Below are positions 1-13,326 of a stretch of 64,000 nt of DNA, piece by piece. A program made the translations under genes and the position numbers. The stretch is from Atopsyche davidsoni. Taxonomy: Eukaryota > Arthropoda > Insecta > Trichoptera > Hydrobiosidae. Where the stretch lies: the NCBI GenBank assembly GCA_022113835.1, contig JAILWY010000004.1, forward strand, positions 8,187,501-8,251,500, given 5' to 3'. Position 1 is the first letter of the stretch. The number at the start of each line of letters is the position of its first letter. Below the pieces are notes generated by a model. It was not told where the DNA came from. It was given only the letters and a program-made list of their open reading frames with translations, and ran no database searches.

Positions 1-659
1 TAATTTTATAACTATATTTTAGTACCTTATTTGAACTAGAAGTTTGCTTATAAATAATACCGAGTATTTCAGTACCAGACCCTGTAAGGCACTGAATCAC
101 ACGATCAGGCTGCTTTTATTAGATATGGTTATTTGCGACCAGGTTCGGTTTCCAGCGGGTGTAGTCTGGAGGCAAACCACACAGTGGCCCGACGAATACA
201 TAAGAATTCAATTAATGGATCAATAAAGAGTCGTAAATTACTTGTTATAAAAAAATAACTGATTGTTATGATTAAATATAAGTACGCTGTAATTTTAGTA
301 TAATGAAACAGGTATAATATAAAAAAAACTATTATATCGAACAGCGACTGCATAAGAAACACTGCATAAATTATTGTCAATGGTTAAATGTTAAATATTG
401 TACTTTGCCTTTGGTAATAAACATCGCAACCGACTGAGTCGACCGTGTCGCCGGCTGTTTACCAGTCAGCACAGAGCAAGCGAATAGAGTAGATGTGCGT
501 TTAATTTCTCCCTGAACATCACATCCTGTTGACATTACCAAAGCCTCGGATGCGGCCGCCGATCAGCCATTAAATACAAGCATGCACGAAAGCAGAAACA
601 ATCCGCACAATTACACCTACGTTCATTCTTTGCGAATCATAATTTAAGTACCATAAAAG

Positions 660-1003
660 GAAGGAAATTACTTATTAAATTTCTCCCCATTGCTTGTGCA
701 TGGCTGCCATTCTGTTCCCTGAGCATGTGTAAAAGATCCGTAATCGAGAAGTGGAATTATAATAAATGTGGAGGGATGTGCACTGGAAGAACCTTATCGA
801 AGTGGGGAGTAATAGATCTAAAACCCAGAGCTTTGTAAGGAAACGGTTATGTAATAATGCTAATAGGCATCCAAAGTAAAACTACGGTGTAGAAGGTCGG
901 GTACCCACTGCACTATTTTCTTCATAGAAAACCATGAAGCATGAGTATATGCTCAGTGAAATGGTCGCCCACCTCCTTTGATGAGAGGCGCTTGATGCTG
1001 AAA
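660..1003 (+). repeat. interspersed repeat family, copy A
   Basis: About 340 bp that align by eye with 2968-3334. Shared blocks are 'cttgtgcatgg' near the head, 'gtgtaaaagatc', 'tttgtaaggaaac', and the tail 'ctcagtgaaatggtcgcc' followed by 'gagaggc..cttgatg'. Shorter relatives of the tail lie at 8655-8803 and, reversed, at 16143-16245. No terminal inverted repeats or protein-coding content are visible, so the class (SINE-like or 3' end of a LINE) is unknown. Confidence 0.65.
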
Positions 1004-2967
1004 AGGACAAAATCCTTCGGTAATGAATTACCGAACCGTATCCACTGGCAGCCGAATCGACCCATCGCTCAGTGAAAGTTTATACGCAGCGATATTTTAG
1101 TTTAAGCATCGGAAGAGCAGGTCCGCAGTCCCATCCGCTGAGGCGGTTTTTCATTCTCCCGTTCGACGGGACAGGCGAGTCGCCAAGGAAAGTGGATGCG
1201 TCCGATAAATAGATTGTGGAAATAAATCAGACGGGAAGTTCTAGAAGTCCGGGCGTCAACAGCCGAGGACGGGCTTCGTGACGCAGGCGGCCGCTGTTTT
1301 CAACTCCCCGGCCAAGTTTTGGCAGTAATTTTTCGAATACCCCAAGGCCCGGCCAAGACTCGACATACGTACAATACATCGGTATTATCGAATATACAGT
1401 CTGGTTCTAAAATAAATACAAACGAAACATTACGTGAAGTAATTGATCAATGCATTTCAATCAAATTGCCAAGTAAAAATTTCAGCATTTTATTATTTTT
1501 GATACTTCAGTAAGCATGTGACAGTTATGCTGAAGTTCTTAGCAGAGAATTGCGACATGTTGTATTATTGTAATTAAAACATGTTGAACGTTCGTGTGTG
1601 ATCAAACTTTATGTAGGAAATATTAAAATTTTAAAATAATAGCATTGGATTTAAAAAAAAGCTATATACGATTATAATAAATTGATAATATAATAACCAC
1701 CCTGTAAAATCAATTATGTAATTTTAAGCCGCTGTTTGTTTCCTATTTTTAAACTCAGCACTATTTGACCTATTGATAGAAAAATATCTGAATATAAATT
1801 CTTAAAAAACATATAAATTATTAAAAGATATAAACGTAACTACTAAATACATAAAAAATACGGATGAAAAAAGTAAATATGAGTAAAAATATTTTATTTT
1901 ATGAAAATCTAGTACATTGGTTTTTTATAGTGATTTAATCAAGGATATAATTGTTTGTGGTTTAAATATATTTTTTTGGTGATTAAAACCATAGAAATAT
2001 TAATTACAGATATATCAGTATATATATTGCTACTAATATAATTAACTAATCACTTGCTAATGTGAACTTTGCTTCATGGCGTCTCCAGAGAGAGCATGAA
2101 ATTTCAATTCAAATGCATAAACAAGTCTTGTCAACACTTTCTTTTTCCTGGTTGTTTGGCAATAATACTCAAGAATTTCCAATCATATGCAAGACAAAAG
2201 ACGTCGCTTAGATATACTCTTTAGGAATTGAGTGATTTATTTTATTGTATACGCTATCAAACAAGTTTATGTTCACACATCCCTTTACCATTATTAATTT
2301 GTGGATTAAGAGCTAAGAACGAAAAGCGAATGCAAATTGTAAATTATTAAAAATATAAAACTATTATTACCATCACACGCACCCAATTCTCAAATTATAA
2401 ATCGGCCATGGTACTCGAATATTAAATATTTTGGAGAGTGTAAAATAATTTAACACGCTCATTTTTTTAAATATTTATTTTATAAAAAAAAAATTCGCTG
2501 CTTTGTATATTTTAATTTTGCATGCGCTGTTTGTTTCTGTAAAATTAAAAACAAAAAATAACAATGTTTTTTTTATATTTTAAGTACAGCTATACGAAAG
2601 TCTTTATATCATCTTAATGTTCCCGTGTTTTCAATTTATAATAAAAGTTTTTCTTTGTACCAGAATGTAAAATTTTTCGGTTGTTTTATTTGCGAGAGAA
2701 AATGGAGTTTCCTGAAACGATGTAACTTCAGTGTTAGTTTTAAGGTTGGGATAAAATTATTCATACTCTCGGGATAGTAGCGGCACACTGAGGGTCCGCG
2801 AGCTTACAGGTAACTTAACTACCGCGCTATTTAACTTTAAAATTGGTTTTGGCAATCCAACAAAAAATAATTAAATTATTTTGATTTTAACTAACTCTAT
2901 TCACACACTGATTATTCTGAGTTACTGCATCTGAGTCGCTGTAAAAATTCCCTGCATACTAATATAA

Positions 2968-3334
2968 GCCTCCCCGCTCTCCCCATTCTGTTTCTTGTGC
3001 ATGGCCGCCATTCTGTACCCTGAGCGTGTGTAAAAGATCGGTAATGGAGTAGTGGACTAGGAATGATTGTGGAGAGATGTTCTCTGAAAGTACATTGTCG
3101 AGGTGGGGGGACTCCTGCTATTGTTTATGTAGCTTGCTACAAAAGGAGTATCAGATCTAAACGCCAGAAATTTGTAAGGAAACGATTATATTATAATGCT
3201 ATTGGGCAGCAGAAAGACCCGGGGACTTAATACACTATTATCCTCTTATAAAACCACGAACACTGACTCAGCATGAGTGGCTCAGTGAAATGGTCGCCAA
3301 CCTCCTCTGAAGAGAGGCACTTGATGAAAACTAA
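2968..3334 (+). repeat. interspersed repeat family, copy B
   Basis: About 365 bp matching copy A (660-1003) over its length. It carries an extra stretch near 3107-3150 not seen in copy A. It ends in the same tail 'ggtcgccaacctcctctga' and 'gaggcacttgatga'. Divergence from copy A indicates old insertions. Confidence 0.65.
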
Positions 3335-5463
3335 TATAAAACATAAAGTGTACATTCAAGAAAATACTGTTATATTTATTTTATCTGTTATTGTTATTAG
3401 TAATATAGTGATTACGCAAAACTCCCATGATGTGTAGAGTTGATACGTGTGCACGTATGAAATGTTGTCTTTATTACGCGGCTGCTGTCGCGAGGGCTTG
3501 TCTACATAATGCAAAGCATATTCCATGTTGACAATTAATAAACTGTGTGCCCTCACCGCACGCAACCTGTATTCAAATAAACGTAACGTATTGATAAAAC
3601 ATTGAATTCGGGCGTTGGCGTGTTTTTTTTTTAAACTACTAAAAAATAAACCCTCGCAGGAAATACAATAAAACACGCCGCAGGATGCATATTATTTTAG
3701 GAAATTTATTTTTTTAAATAGCGTATAATATTTTTAATATTAATATTGAATTTAATAATGTTTACAAATATATTTATTATTCAAATATCAAAATTTAATA
3801 TACTTAAATTGAAATACTTTAATTATTTTATTATAATAAAAGTTTTTTTAATTAAAAAAAAAATTCTTGTTTGTTGCATATTGAGGGGCTTATCGCCGCA
3901 TATAAATTAATGTTATTAAAACATAATAATATAACAATTTACATATTTATATAGTTTATTAAATAATATTTACATTATATGTAATATAATAAATCAAATC
4001 TTTCAGTATCATAGGCATATTGACAGACATAGAACGTTTCCATTGCACTACAGTGCATGAAGTGCATCTTATCACTAACCAGACAAGGTCAATGATAACA
4101 TAAACACAAGGCACGGGTTAGTCCAGTGGCGGAGATCGCAGCCTTTAAGGGCCTGCTGTTTTTTTAAAAGTAAAAACATCATTTTCATATTTAAAGTTAT
4201 TATTATTTGCCAATCACACAAAAAAATCCAGCAAATTCCAACAAACCGTAGAATCTTTTTAAGCGTTTTAAATGGCTCCAAGTGGAAAAAAAAAATTGAA
4301 TCATTTGTCTTTTTATAAATATCGCGTAAATGGGCCTTTATAATTTTGTTCAACCTCTATTTACGAGTTAAGCAGACGGCGCACGTAAATTTTGAATAAA
4401 TAACCCATTGAATATCGAAAATAACCTTTGAAAATGAATCGCCGTATATTAGAAATTGGGGGAAAAAAGCGTGGAATATTGCATGACTGAGCAAATAGGC
4501 TTGAATCAATGTATAAAAAGCGATCATCATCATCATCAATCAAAAAAATATTGTGTACGTGAGTAATCAAATAAAAAAAAGCTTTTAAAAAATGTCTCCT
4601 TTCTACTTCATACCGGACAACCTGCTGGACGGACGTTTTCTGCATTGCGTGTTTCTAGGGTGCGGTGTTTAGACTCCTGACTCAGTTTGTCCGGATAAGA
4701 ATATCTCTCATATATTATATTAATAAGAAATAATAATAGTGTCAATAATATATATTACACATCATATTAACGTGTGTATAATTGCAATAGCTCCTCGACA
4801 CAGTTGCAATAATTTGCATATTGTGTGCATTAACAGCTACAAGTCAAGGGTCCAAATAAAACTGCAATTAAAGTAATCTATTGAGATGGCAGATAGTTCG
4901 CTGTTAATTTTATTAAATTATTTAATATATAATTTAACTATACTATTGCCATCTTGTGGCAATTAAGAGTTTCTTATTGCTAAATATAACGCACTTACTT
5001 TTGCTATTCACAATCACATTCTCTTCAAACTTGACATTCAAGTTGGCTTCTTAAAATTTAATTTATTTTCAAAACATGTTTTATTATGACTTATTTTGTT
5101 TTATGTTAGAAAATCATTAAATTATATAAATTATTTGACATTACACATGACAATTTTCTTGTCTGATTAGTTAAATAAATGTGTCATTTATTTTTAACAG
5201 TTGCCTGCAATTGCAAACGAATTAATTGATTAAAATGCAAGGACATCGAAATAAGAATAAATAAATTATACAAAGTGTAATAAGATCTTAATATACAAGT
5301 ATTAGTAGAGGTTAATAAAATTTAGCATCAACTTTGAGACTCGTTTTAATAGACCCTAAAATTAATCAAAATCATTCACTCAAGCCAACAAATCAAGTTC
5401 AAAAACATTGAATGACTTTCAATTCGAAGTACATTCAAAATTTGATATATATTGATTTTTATT

Positions 5464-5545
5464 GAAGTCACGATGATATTTTTCTGAGAGTTTCTTTAAT
5501 CATTTTTCAATATTTGAAAAAATGTACTTAATCATATCAATCAAA
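5464..5545 (+). repeat. fragment related to the tRNA-headed retroposon
   Basis: The block from 5468 ('cacgatgatatttttctg', then 'agagtttcttta') is nearly identical to the arm of the insertion at 32632-32976. It is followed by a diverged 'tgtacttaatcatat' that corresponds to the arm end. This shows that the 32.6 kb element belongs to a dispersed family. Confidence 0.6.
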
Positions 5546-6685
5546 ATTTGATACTTTAAACCCAAAAAGAACTATTCAAAGTCTTAGTACTCGCTGTTGC
5601 TATGGGAGATATTTTATGAGATGTTGTATGTTTACGACTCGGGCCAGTGAGCATCGCAAGACACGGACGTACATAAGTAAAGCTGACGGAAGACGTCGGT
5701 CCGGTGTATCTCCGCTGGCGCACTTTGCCGACAGAATGCCACGAGGTCTAAATATAAAACCCCAGTACGAGCCCAGTAGGACATCGGCGCGTTTGAATGA
5801 ATATCAAAATGTATGCACAGGTAAATATATAGGTGTTATTGGAGCGCCCTCCCGTCCGAGGTGAAATTCCCCGTTCAGAGGCGATTTTTTTAGCAAGCAT
5901 AACAATCGTGTAGGTGTTGTCCACACGTAGTGGATAATACCTACACAACAATACGTAACTGCAAATAGTACATGACAAGAAACAGAAAGTTCTAAATCTA
6001 GCACTGGGTCGACAGTGACAATGTCAATGCCAATATAACATCATAATTTTCGCATTTTTTAAATTTGTTTAAAGCCCCCTATAGACCTGCAACGCTGACA
6101 AATATAATTTATATTTAATTCCTAGCCAATTGGCTATACATTTTTATTGTTTGCTGTCATTATATTTATAAGTAATAGCATGTTATAAAAAGTAGCTTAT
6201 GCGACGCGACATATCTGATAACAATATATGCATGAAACTAACACCTATTCAATACATTTCAACGTTCTGGGTACTGGTCTACAGTGCACAACGGGCTTTT
6301 TTATTATATGGAAATTTATATTTATACATACAATTTCATATTGTAAAATAGCACGTTGTGCTCCGTTGAACAGTGCTCACAATGCTCAGTTTGTTGAAAA
6401 TCATGACAATTAACACAAAAATAGTTGACTTGAATCAGTAAGGATGACGCTATAGTGTGATTAACAATAGGCGGTCCTACCACCGTGCAGTGTGTGACAC
6501 ATTCGCACCTGCGAGACTGGATGGGTGATGTGGAGTGTGTGGGACCTCTATTCTGGTGCCAGTGTCAGAAATAACCCTCGCCTCCCACCAGTCCGAGCGT
6601 TGGGGATATCTTGGACCCGTCAATTGGCACAGGCGGTGAATCGCTCCGAGAATTGTCGGATTGTGGCCAAAACACCAACACCGTG

Positions 6686-6811
6686 TATAAATAGGGCGAG
6701 GTGCGCATCGCAGGTTGCAGTACGCGGAAAGTATGCAAGAAGACTAGATAAGATTCTTATCCCCTACCGCGGGGATAAGAATTCCTTCGCTTGAGAACGA
6801 AGGAATCTAGT
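6686..6811 (+). promoter_or_regulatory. TATA box followed by tandem hairpins
   Basis: A canonical TATAAATAG lies at 6686-6694. About 60 bp downstream are two adjoining perfect hairpins. The first has 12-bp arms at 6753-6764 and 6771-6782; the second has 9-bp arms at 6781-6789 and 6798-6806. They are enclosed by ACTAGAT (6743-6749) and ATCTAGT (6805-6811), which can pair as an outer stem competing with the last bases of hairpin two. A structured short transcript is possible, but no RNA family is recognised. Confidence 0.35.
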
Positions 6812-8654
6812 GATATTATTTCTGATAAATTTTAAGCGGTAGGAACTAGAATTGTTGCTTGTGAAAATTAATTTTATTATATTTAACAAAAAAAAGCCTT
6901 GAAGATCCGACAAGACAGAGAAATTATAATTTAAAATTTACGTCAGTTGAATAACCGATCGGATAGTATTATTATAAAAAATAGAGTAATAATGCAATTG
7001 TTTTGTTGTGATTCAACCTTTTCTATTTTATAGGTAAAGTAAATAACTAGTTGGTAAAGCACTGGAAACATTACAGAGTGAAGTCATCCACCATCATCAT
7101 ACCTGTGACACGATAAAATACTGTTAATATTAATAAAATAGAATTCACATAACAAACTCCACGAAATTTCTTTGATTTTACATAATGTCACTGTTACCAA
7201 CTCGATGAGAGAATACATTGTTTTAAGTTTGAATTTAATCTAGATGTTATTTACTATTGTTAAATGTAATGACGCTCGCCATACCGGCGCCACTTTTTAT
7301 GTTTAAACTAGTTTAACGAACCGACCAGGGTCTTATCCCTCGGTAATAATGAATTTTAGTACTAAGTTTTATATTTTCAGAGATTTGTAGGCATACGGTT
7401 TCCTATACAAAGAAAGATTTATTTGACATTTGGAATTACGGTTGCCTATTCATATAGAGAAATAATTTTAAAAATTTATCCTTCCCACGGATATTTTATA
7501 TTTGATTTTAAGTCTTGCACATGTTGAAATACTAGATGTCTTTGTGTAAGAACCGATCTAGTTAATGTTGAATAGCTAGGAAACCAAAGTTTATATTTTC
7601 TGGACACGGTCAATTGATATTTTCGTTGATTGTTAAATTTAATATGTTTTCAGCGTGTGAACTGGTAAAACATGCTTTCTTTGTTCTGGAACCGTATAAA
7701 ATAACCGTGAGGGCGCCATAAGCGCCAGAGCTAGTTTACCATCAGAAGGGACGCTATGTCCGTATACGCATTTATCATTTTCTAAATAAATACTACGTCT
7801 ATGTGCTAATTGTAATAAAGTTTAAATAAAAGTTTACTCATCAACGAAGTGTTTAAATCTACCCTACAATACAGTCCACTAAGTATCCACGAACCTTGGC
7901 GAATTCGTGGAGTCACATCGAAGAAAATTGAACGTCTACCAGTGTCTTGAGAACGAGAACTATATCTGGTAGCGCATCGTCAACAGTCACACACTAATTA
8001 ATTTCAGGTTTTTCGATTGTAACATAGTAGTTATTTTAGACGGGTAAACCATGTTTAATAATCAACGAGGGTATAGAATTTTGTATCAAATTGGGAGTCA
8101 AACGATGTTAAAAATTAGCAGGAAGCGGATGTTTTACTTTAGAAGAGGACACGAAAGGGGGACGAAGTTAATGCGCCACGCAAGTCGACAAAATTGAAAA
8201 AGATAAAGAAGTAGAAAACATCTTGCTGGATCAGCGGCACCACAGCGGGTCTGAATGGGAGCTAACGTTACAGGAAATGAAAAATTCCGAGATGTAAAGA
8301 TACAACGAGTTTACAAACAACTCGGCTTAAATTAAATGCGAATTCTACTTAACATCGCGATGAGAACTCAGCATATCATAATTGAAACAATGAACTGAAT
8401 ACACATTTTTAATATAAAAACACGATCGGGCGCACAAAGCGGTGACATCTTTTGAGTGCTCCGTATTTGAGAATCCCAAAAGTCGGTGATGAGACATTTT
8501 TCTGCCGATCGACGCCAATTAAAAGTTTACGCGGCGATGGTTATCAAAAAAAAAAAAATTAACACAAAATACTTTATGAGCCAAATAAATTTCTGACGAT
8601 GGTAATAAAGCGTAAAGTATGCTATTTTAGGCATATTTTTCGAAATAATAAATA

Positions 8655-8803
8655 TAACCAGGAATTCGAAGGAGGCAACTAACGTGGATGCGGAAATTAC
8701 CCCAGCGGCTGGAAGTCGGGAATACAGCCGAATTGGTAAGACTGGCTCAGTACAAACTTATGTTTAGTGAAATAATCACCAACCTCATCCGATGAGGCAC
8801 TTG
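8655..8803 (+). repeat. interspersed repeat family, copy C (partial)
   Basis: Only the distal part is recognisable: 'ggctcagta', 'tagtgaaataatcaccaac' and 'gatgaggcacttgga' match the tail of copies A and B. The upstream border is not clear. Confidence 0.45.
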
Positions 8804-9605
8804 GAGAATAAGTCAAATATAATCAAGATCAAAACTTATCACATAAAATCTATTGCAAATAGATTGGAATACAACATTTTTACTTTAAAAAAAAGTGTTT
8901 AATACCCACAAAACTCATAAGCTAGGAAAGAGCAATGATAATATTATAATTGAAAATTGAAATCATTACTTTCTTAAAAAAAAAAATACGTTGAAGGCAC
9001 CTGTGGTTTGTAAAAAAAATTCACTCACTCCAAAGAGCATGAAAATGTTACAAGAAAAAAATCAAACGTCAAAAAATAATAAATGTGCATTAGTCATCAA
9101 TGATACTTCTGCCATTTTGTGTTTAACTCATCCGGCAGAGTCCAAAGAATTGCATCGTGTCATTTTATAATTATTATCTCAATCTGAATACGGTCGAGCT
9201 TGGTATAATAATGTTTTTCGTTAAAATATACGGTAAAAAAGTGACAATAAATAATTTAAAAAAAAACTAAATATTATTTACTATACAAATATTCAAAATT
9301 ATATACTAAAAATAAAAATGATATTCACGTAATGATTATACTTAAAGATTTCATCATCAAATTTAATATTTGAAATTATATGTAAATGAATGTATTTTAT
9401 GAAACATTTTTGCACGTACACAACATAAAATTATACTGTAAATTCACTAAGCCTGTGTGAGAATATTTACATTTTCAATATCTTTAAGATATTCCCGATA
9501 CATATAATATATCGGGTTCTTGGAAAAAAAAATGTGATGGTGGTTTTACACATGCATTGCTTATATATGGTATTGTAGTAACATTCGATAAATATTTTCG
9601 AGATC

Positions 9606-9808
9606 AGCTGTACGACTCGTGCCGCAGGTTATTTGTCGTACAGCCTCCCACAGTACTTCCTTCTTTGAGATTCTGTAGGCATCTTCCCCTCTACCCCGGA
9701 GCAAAGAAGTCTTACAATTCCTTACTCCTCCATATTGATCTGGGCCGGCTAGAGTAGGGCTTTGAGCCCGTATTTAGTTTATGCTTCGCTTTGCTTTGCT
9801 TTGCTTTA
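9606..9808 (+). repeat. retroposon-like repeat with CTTTG tail
   Basis: A GC-richer block begins with a hairpin (CTGTACGAC near 9608, GTCGTACAG near 9639) and ends in several tandem GCTTT/CTTTG units (about 9783-9808). A GC-rich body with a short pentanucleotide tail is typical of insect SINEs or 3'-truncated LINEs. Target-site duplications were not found, so the class is uncertain. Confidence 0.45.
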
Positions 9809-12800
9809 CAACAGGAAACGTGTTATATTTTCTCGTATATTTATTAACTTGAATATGAATTAAAAGAAAGAGAACTCCATTTGTATGAAGAGCCTTACCA
9901 CGCATTAATAACTTTTCAAGCGTATCTGTAAATTAGGTTAACATTTTTGACATTTACATTTTTAATTGCTTTATATAATCGTTAAATATATTTTTGACAG
10001 AACCTCGCCAGCAAAAATTTACATTTTTATTAAATCACACCGTTACTTGCCGCGGTTGAAAAATAATAAATGAAGGAAATGGTGGCCTTACCTACCTAGA
10101 AAAACTTTTCACTAAAATACAGTTTTTGCATAAAAAATGGAAACTATTCTTCGAGCATAAAATTTAATCCAACTATCAATATTTTATAAATAATACTAAA
10201 TTCTTGGTTAAAGAAAATATTTACTACACTGGAAAAATTAAACATGAGTAAAGTGGTTGTAGACTTCTGGCACAGGCTAGAAGATTGGGACTTCAAGGTT
10301 ATGGTGTTTTAGGTCATTACCACCAATAAATAGCAAGGTCAAGTGAACTTACATGAAGAACAAATAAATTATAATATAATAAAACTTTTTAATAGAAAGA
10401 CTAGCTAGAATATCCATACAATATATCACAAATTACTTAGTAAACAAATTATGTATATCAATTATTTTTAAGTTCGGTACTTATATAGTATATATGAGAA
10501 GTTTTGAAAGTAACTATGGGGGAATATGCTGCTATTTATTATTTATAGTAAGAACATATTATTACAGTGCATGTAGTGTTATGTTCTCCCTGTGAAGCCT
10601 CAGGTGTGGCAAGGACCGCAGCAGGGGTAGTTTGGGGAGAAAGGATAACGGGGTTGTACTCAAGGAGGTAAGTGCCTAAGTGCTATTGACCCAAATTTAA
10701 ATTACCTTTTTATTGTAAACTAGATTTTATGATATATTTTATTACTACGAAACATTTTATTTTGAATTTACTTAGAAAAAAATTATTACAGCATGCAGAC
10801 TGTATGGTCTTACGATAACATTACATATAAATATTTCAAATCTTCTTAGTAATCAAAATGTGTATATACGCATACTCTATAGCTTTTTTAAAGATATATT
10901 TGAGACCACAAATTACAAACAAAATTAAGCTTGCATTGCCGCTAAAGCCACAGCAAGCCACTAGCAATAGTTTATACTTAATTATTCCCAGCACTTCTAG
11001 TTTAACTTTGAGTTTATGATTTGATAATACAAAAAAAAAACATTGATCTCTATTATATTTGAAGAAGAATCTCATATCATCTATTGCTTGGTCAGGATTT
11101 TAGTCGTTCAACCTCATAAATAAAACACAGAAAATATTCAGGTAATTTGCAATCTGCTAGTTTATGTAATGGAAAATTATATTTTAAACAAATATTTAAA
11201 GGGCGGTTTAGTTTTTCGAAAAATTTCTGTTTTCCGAGGACGTTCATAATACTTTTTAACGGGAAAGTAAGCACAGACGATATTTCATTTTACAAGAAAA
11301 AAATTGCGGAAAATTTTCTAGCATATCAAATTATTTTAGTAACAATAGATTGTCACGGAGGCTTCCTTAAATATTATTTCATGTCCTTCAAATTGTTATA
11401 ATAAATAATCAAGATACAGGAAAAGTCGATACAAAGACATCTACAGCATTTTGAAAACACTTGTCTGCGAGCATTTGAACGATCGATTTTTTTTATGTAT
11501 GCAATTTGCCGGTCTTCGACCCCAGTCATGTTTTATCTGACTCTCCAAGCGTTGCACTGAGCCCAAGAAGCCTTTGTTCATTTGACATGCAATGCATTCG
11601 TAGAATCGACACTTCTCAATTCTGGAAGATAATTTTAATTACGAAATTGAATCCGTACTCACCGCTTAAATTATTGACAATCAGATGTCAGTTTAGGTAA
11701 AGAAGAAACCAAATTGATTGTTTCATCTGGTAACTGAGTGGGAGCAGCTGTTTCAATTACAAGGGTACGACTTGGTTATATCTAAGTTTAGAATTCACTC
11801 CTTAGTAAGTAGCTACTCGTGCACATTCGGTTTTGCGCCTGCAACTGCTTACTAATGCTTGCATCAGTTTGACTAACGTTACTGCGATTCTTTTGTGAAT
11901 TTCAACATTTTCTTGGCTTCTTTTCACCTGAGTAAGCACAGCTCAGGTGCCTAGCTATATTGTTCAAATGATTTTTTTTTTTTTTAAATGCACTATATAT
12001 TTGTCTAACTAAAGATATTCTTTTAATCCATATAGAATACATCAACACCTTTACACAAGCTTACTTATCAAACGAAACACAAGACACGTAGGCGCATGCA
12101 TACTGTACGGGTTTTTCAAGTCTTAACCTCCAGGAAAGAAGGCTTGGATAAATGACTGGCAACCAAATTTGGGAGTTTGTTCTACAATAAATATTTTTAA
12201 CATTTGATCATTATAATATTGTCTGCAGAGACAGTGCGTGATACAAGGGGTGTAAATTCAAATTCCTATGTATGTGTACTGTGTTTCTTAAATGTGGATA
12301 TTATCAATGTTTAAATTTAAAGACAAACTATTAACAACATGTTTTGCAATAATTTTAGGCGATGTTTATAGAAATTATTATTGACAGGTATCACGACAGA
12401 TGCTACATGTCTTTGAGACATCACAAGAACATAATGAGACACTCGTTATCCATAATTAATTAATTAATTAATACTTATGTTACTTCCTGATAAATACGAG
12501 TGTATAGGCGGCAGTACAGCGAATTAGCACAAAACAGAAGCTAACGTAAGTACCCAAATGATAAATTGAATATAAATTTCCCAAATGTTTCATCCTAATT
12601 GCTGAGTAAAAAAAACTCAATTTAACCCACGCGACATAAACTTTTTTTGTCGTTGGATAAAATTTAAAAAGTAGTATACTTTTTTTCCAATTGGCACCGT
12701 TAAAAAATGAGTTTTTAGAAGGGATATTGGACGTGAAAAAAACACTTTACATAGTATTTTTCCTGGATTGCTTTTATGTGAAAATAGGAAAAACGGATAG

Positions 12801-13318
12801 CCTATACCACAGAATTATACTTCCTCTCTTCTTGGCAAAATTAATTGGTAACAATCGTATCAAGAAATATAATAAAGCCCCTATTATTATTATAACGCTT
12901 AATTTTATAGTGTAAAAACAAAACTACTCCAAGTAGAAAACTTATTTTGTCAGCCGCACGCGGGATTTGCAAAACAGCCGTGAGACCACACTTGAGATAA
13001 CACATTTTGAGAACTTTCTCTAAAATGCCTCCCTCAAAATATCAGCCGAAGGCCACATTGTTGATACAGTTAGCAACTGCGGCCGCGGCTGGCGCTAGCT
13101 GTCAACGCACAACATATTTATTACGTGACTAGATTTCTGTTTTATGGTAGATTAGTTAAATTATTGTTTGATCTTTTTTTCAATGAAAACGATACGAATT
13201 AACGTTATTTGGGTCATCGGCTTCAGATCGGTTTCCGTGGGCCTGCGGTCGGCTGGGATGCAGGTCGGCGAGCGGTTCGGCGCTGCATGAGCCCGGCCCG
13301 GACCTTGGAGTGAGGCGG

Positions 13319-13326
13319 TGACGTCA
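13319..13326. promoter_or_regulatory. CRE-type site TGACGTCA
   Basis: A perfect 8-bp palindromic cAMP-response element lies inside a GC-rich patch (about 13210-13400). The surrounding composition makes promoter function plausible, but no transcript was identified. Confidence 0.3.

Larger units (their letters stand above)
1..5600. other. gene-poor AT-rich region
   Basis: I see no spliced or unspliced coding gene. Open frames are short, overlap on both strands and lack domain signatures. The stretch holds two copies of an interspersed repeat (annotated separately) and a GC-richer patch at about 1000-1350 with a short palindrome (arms cggtaa/ttaccg, 1018-1033). A GC-richer insert-like block lies at about 3390-3680, directly after the second repeat copy, and may be another transposon fragment. 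It could be intron or upstream DNA of a gene outside the window. Confidence 0.5.
5601..12960. other. gene-poor region
   Basis: No gene is supported. The GC-richer segment 5615-5880 has a short open frame (5616-5864) that matches nothing I recognise. Other contents are the TATA/hairpin site at 6.7 kb, a repeat fragment at 8.66-8.80 kb and a CTTTG-tailed repeat at 9.6-9.8 kb. The remainder is AT-rich with homopolymer runs. Confidence 0.5.

Noticed and set aside
3356..3676. Minus-strand open frame of 106 codons after repeat copy B
   Set aside because: Mixed composition and position next to a repeat suggest transposon-derived noncoding DNA; no transposase or polymerase motif was seen.
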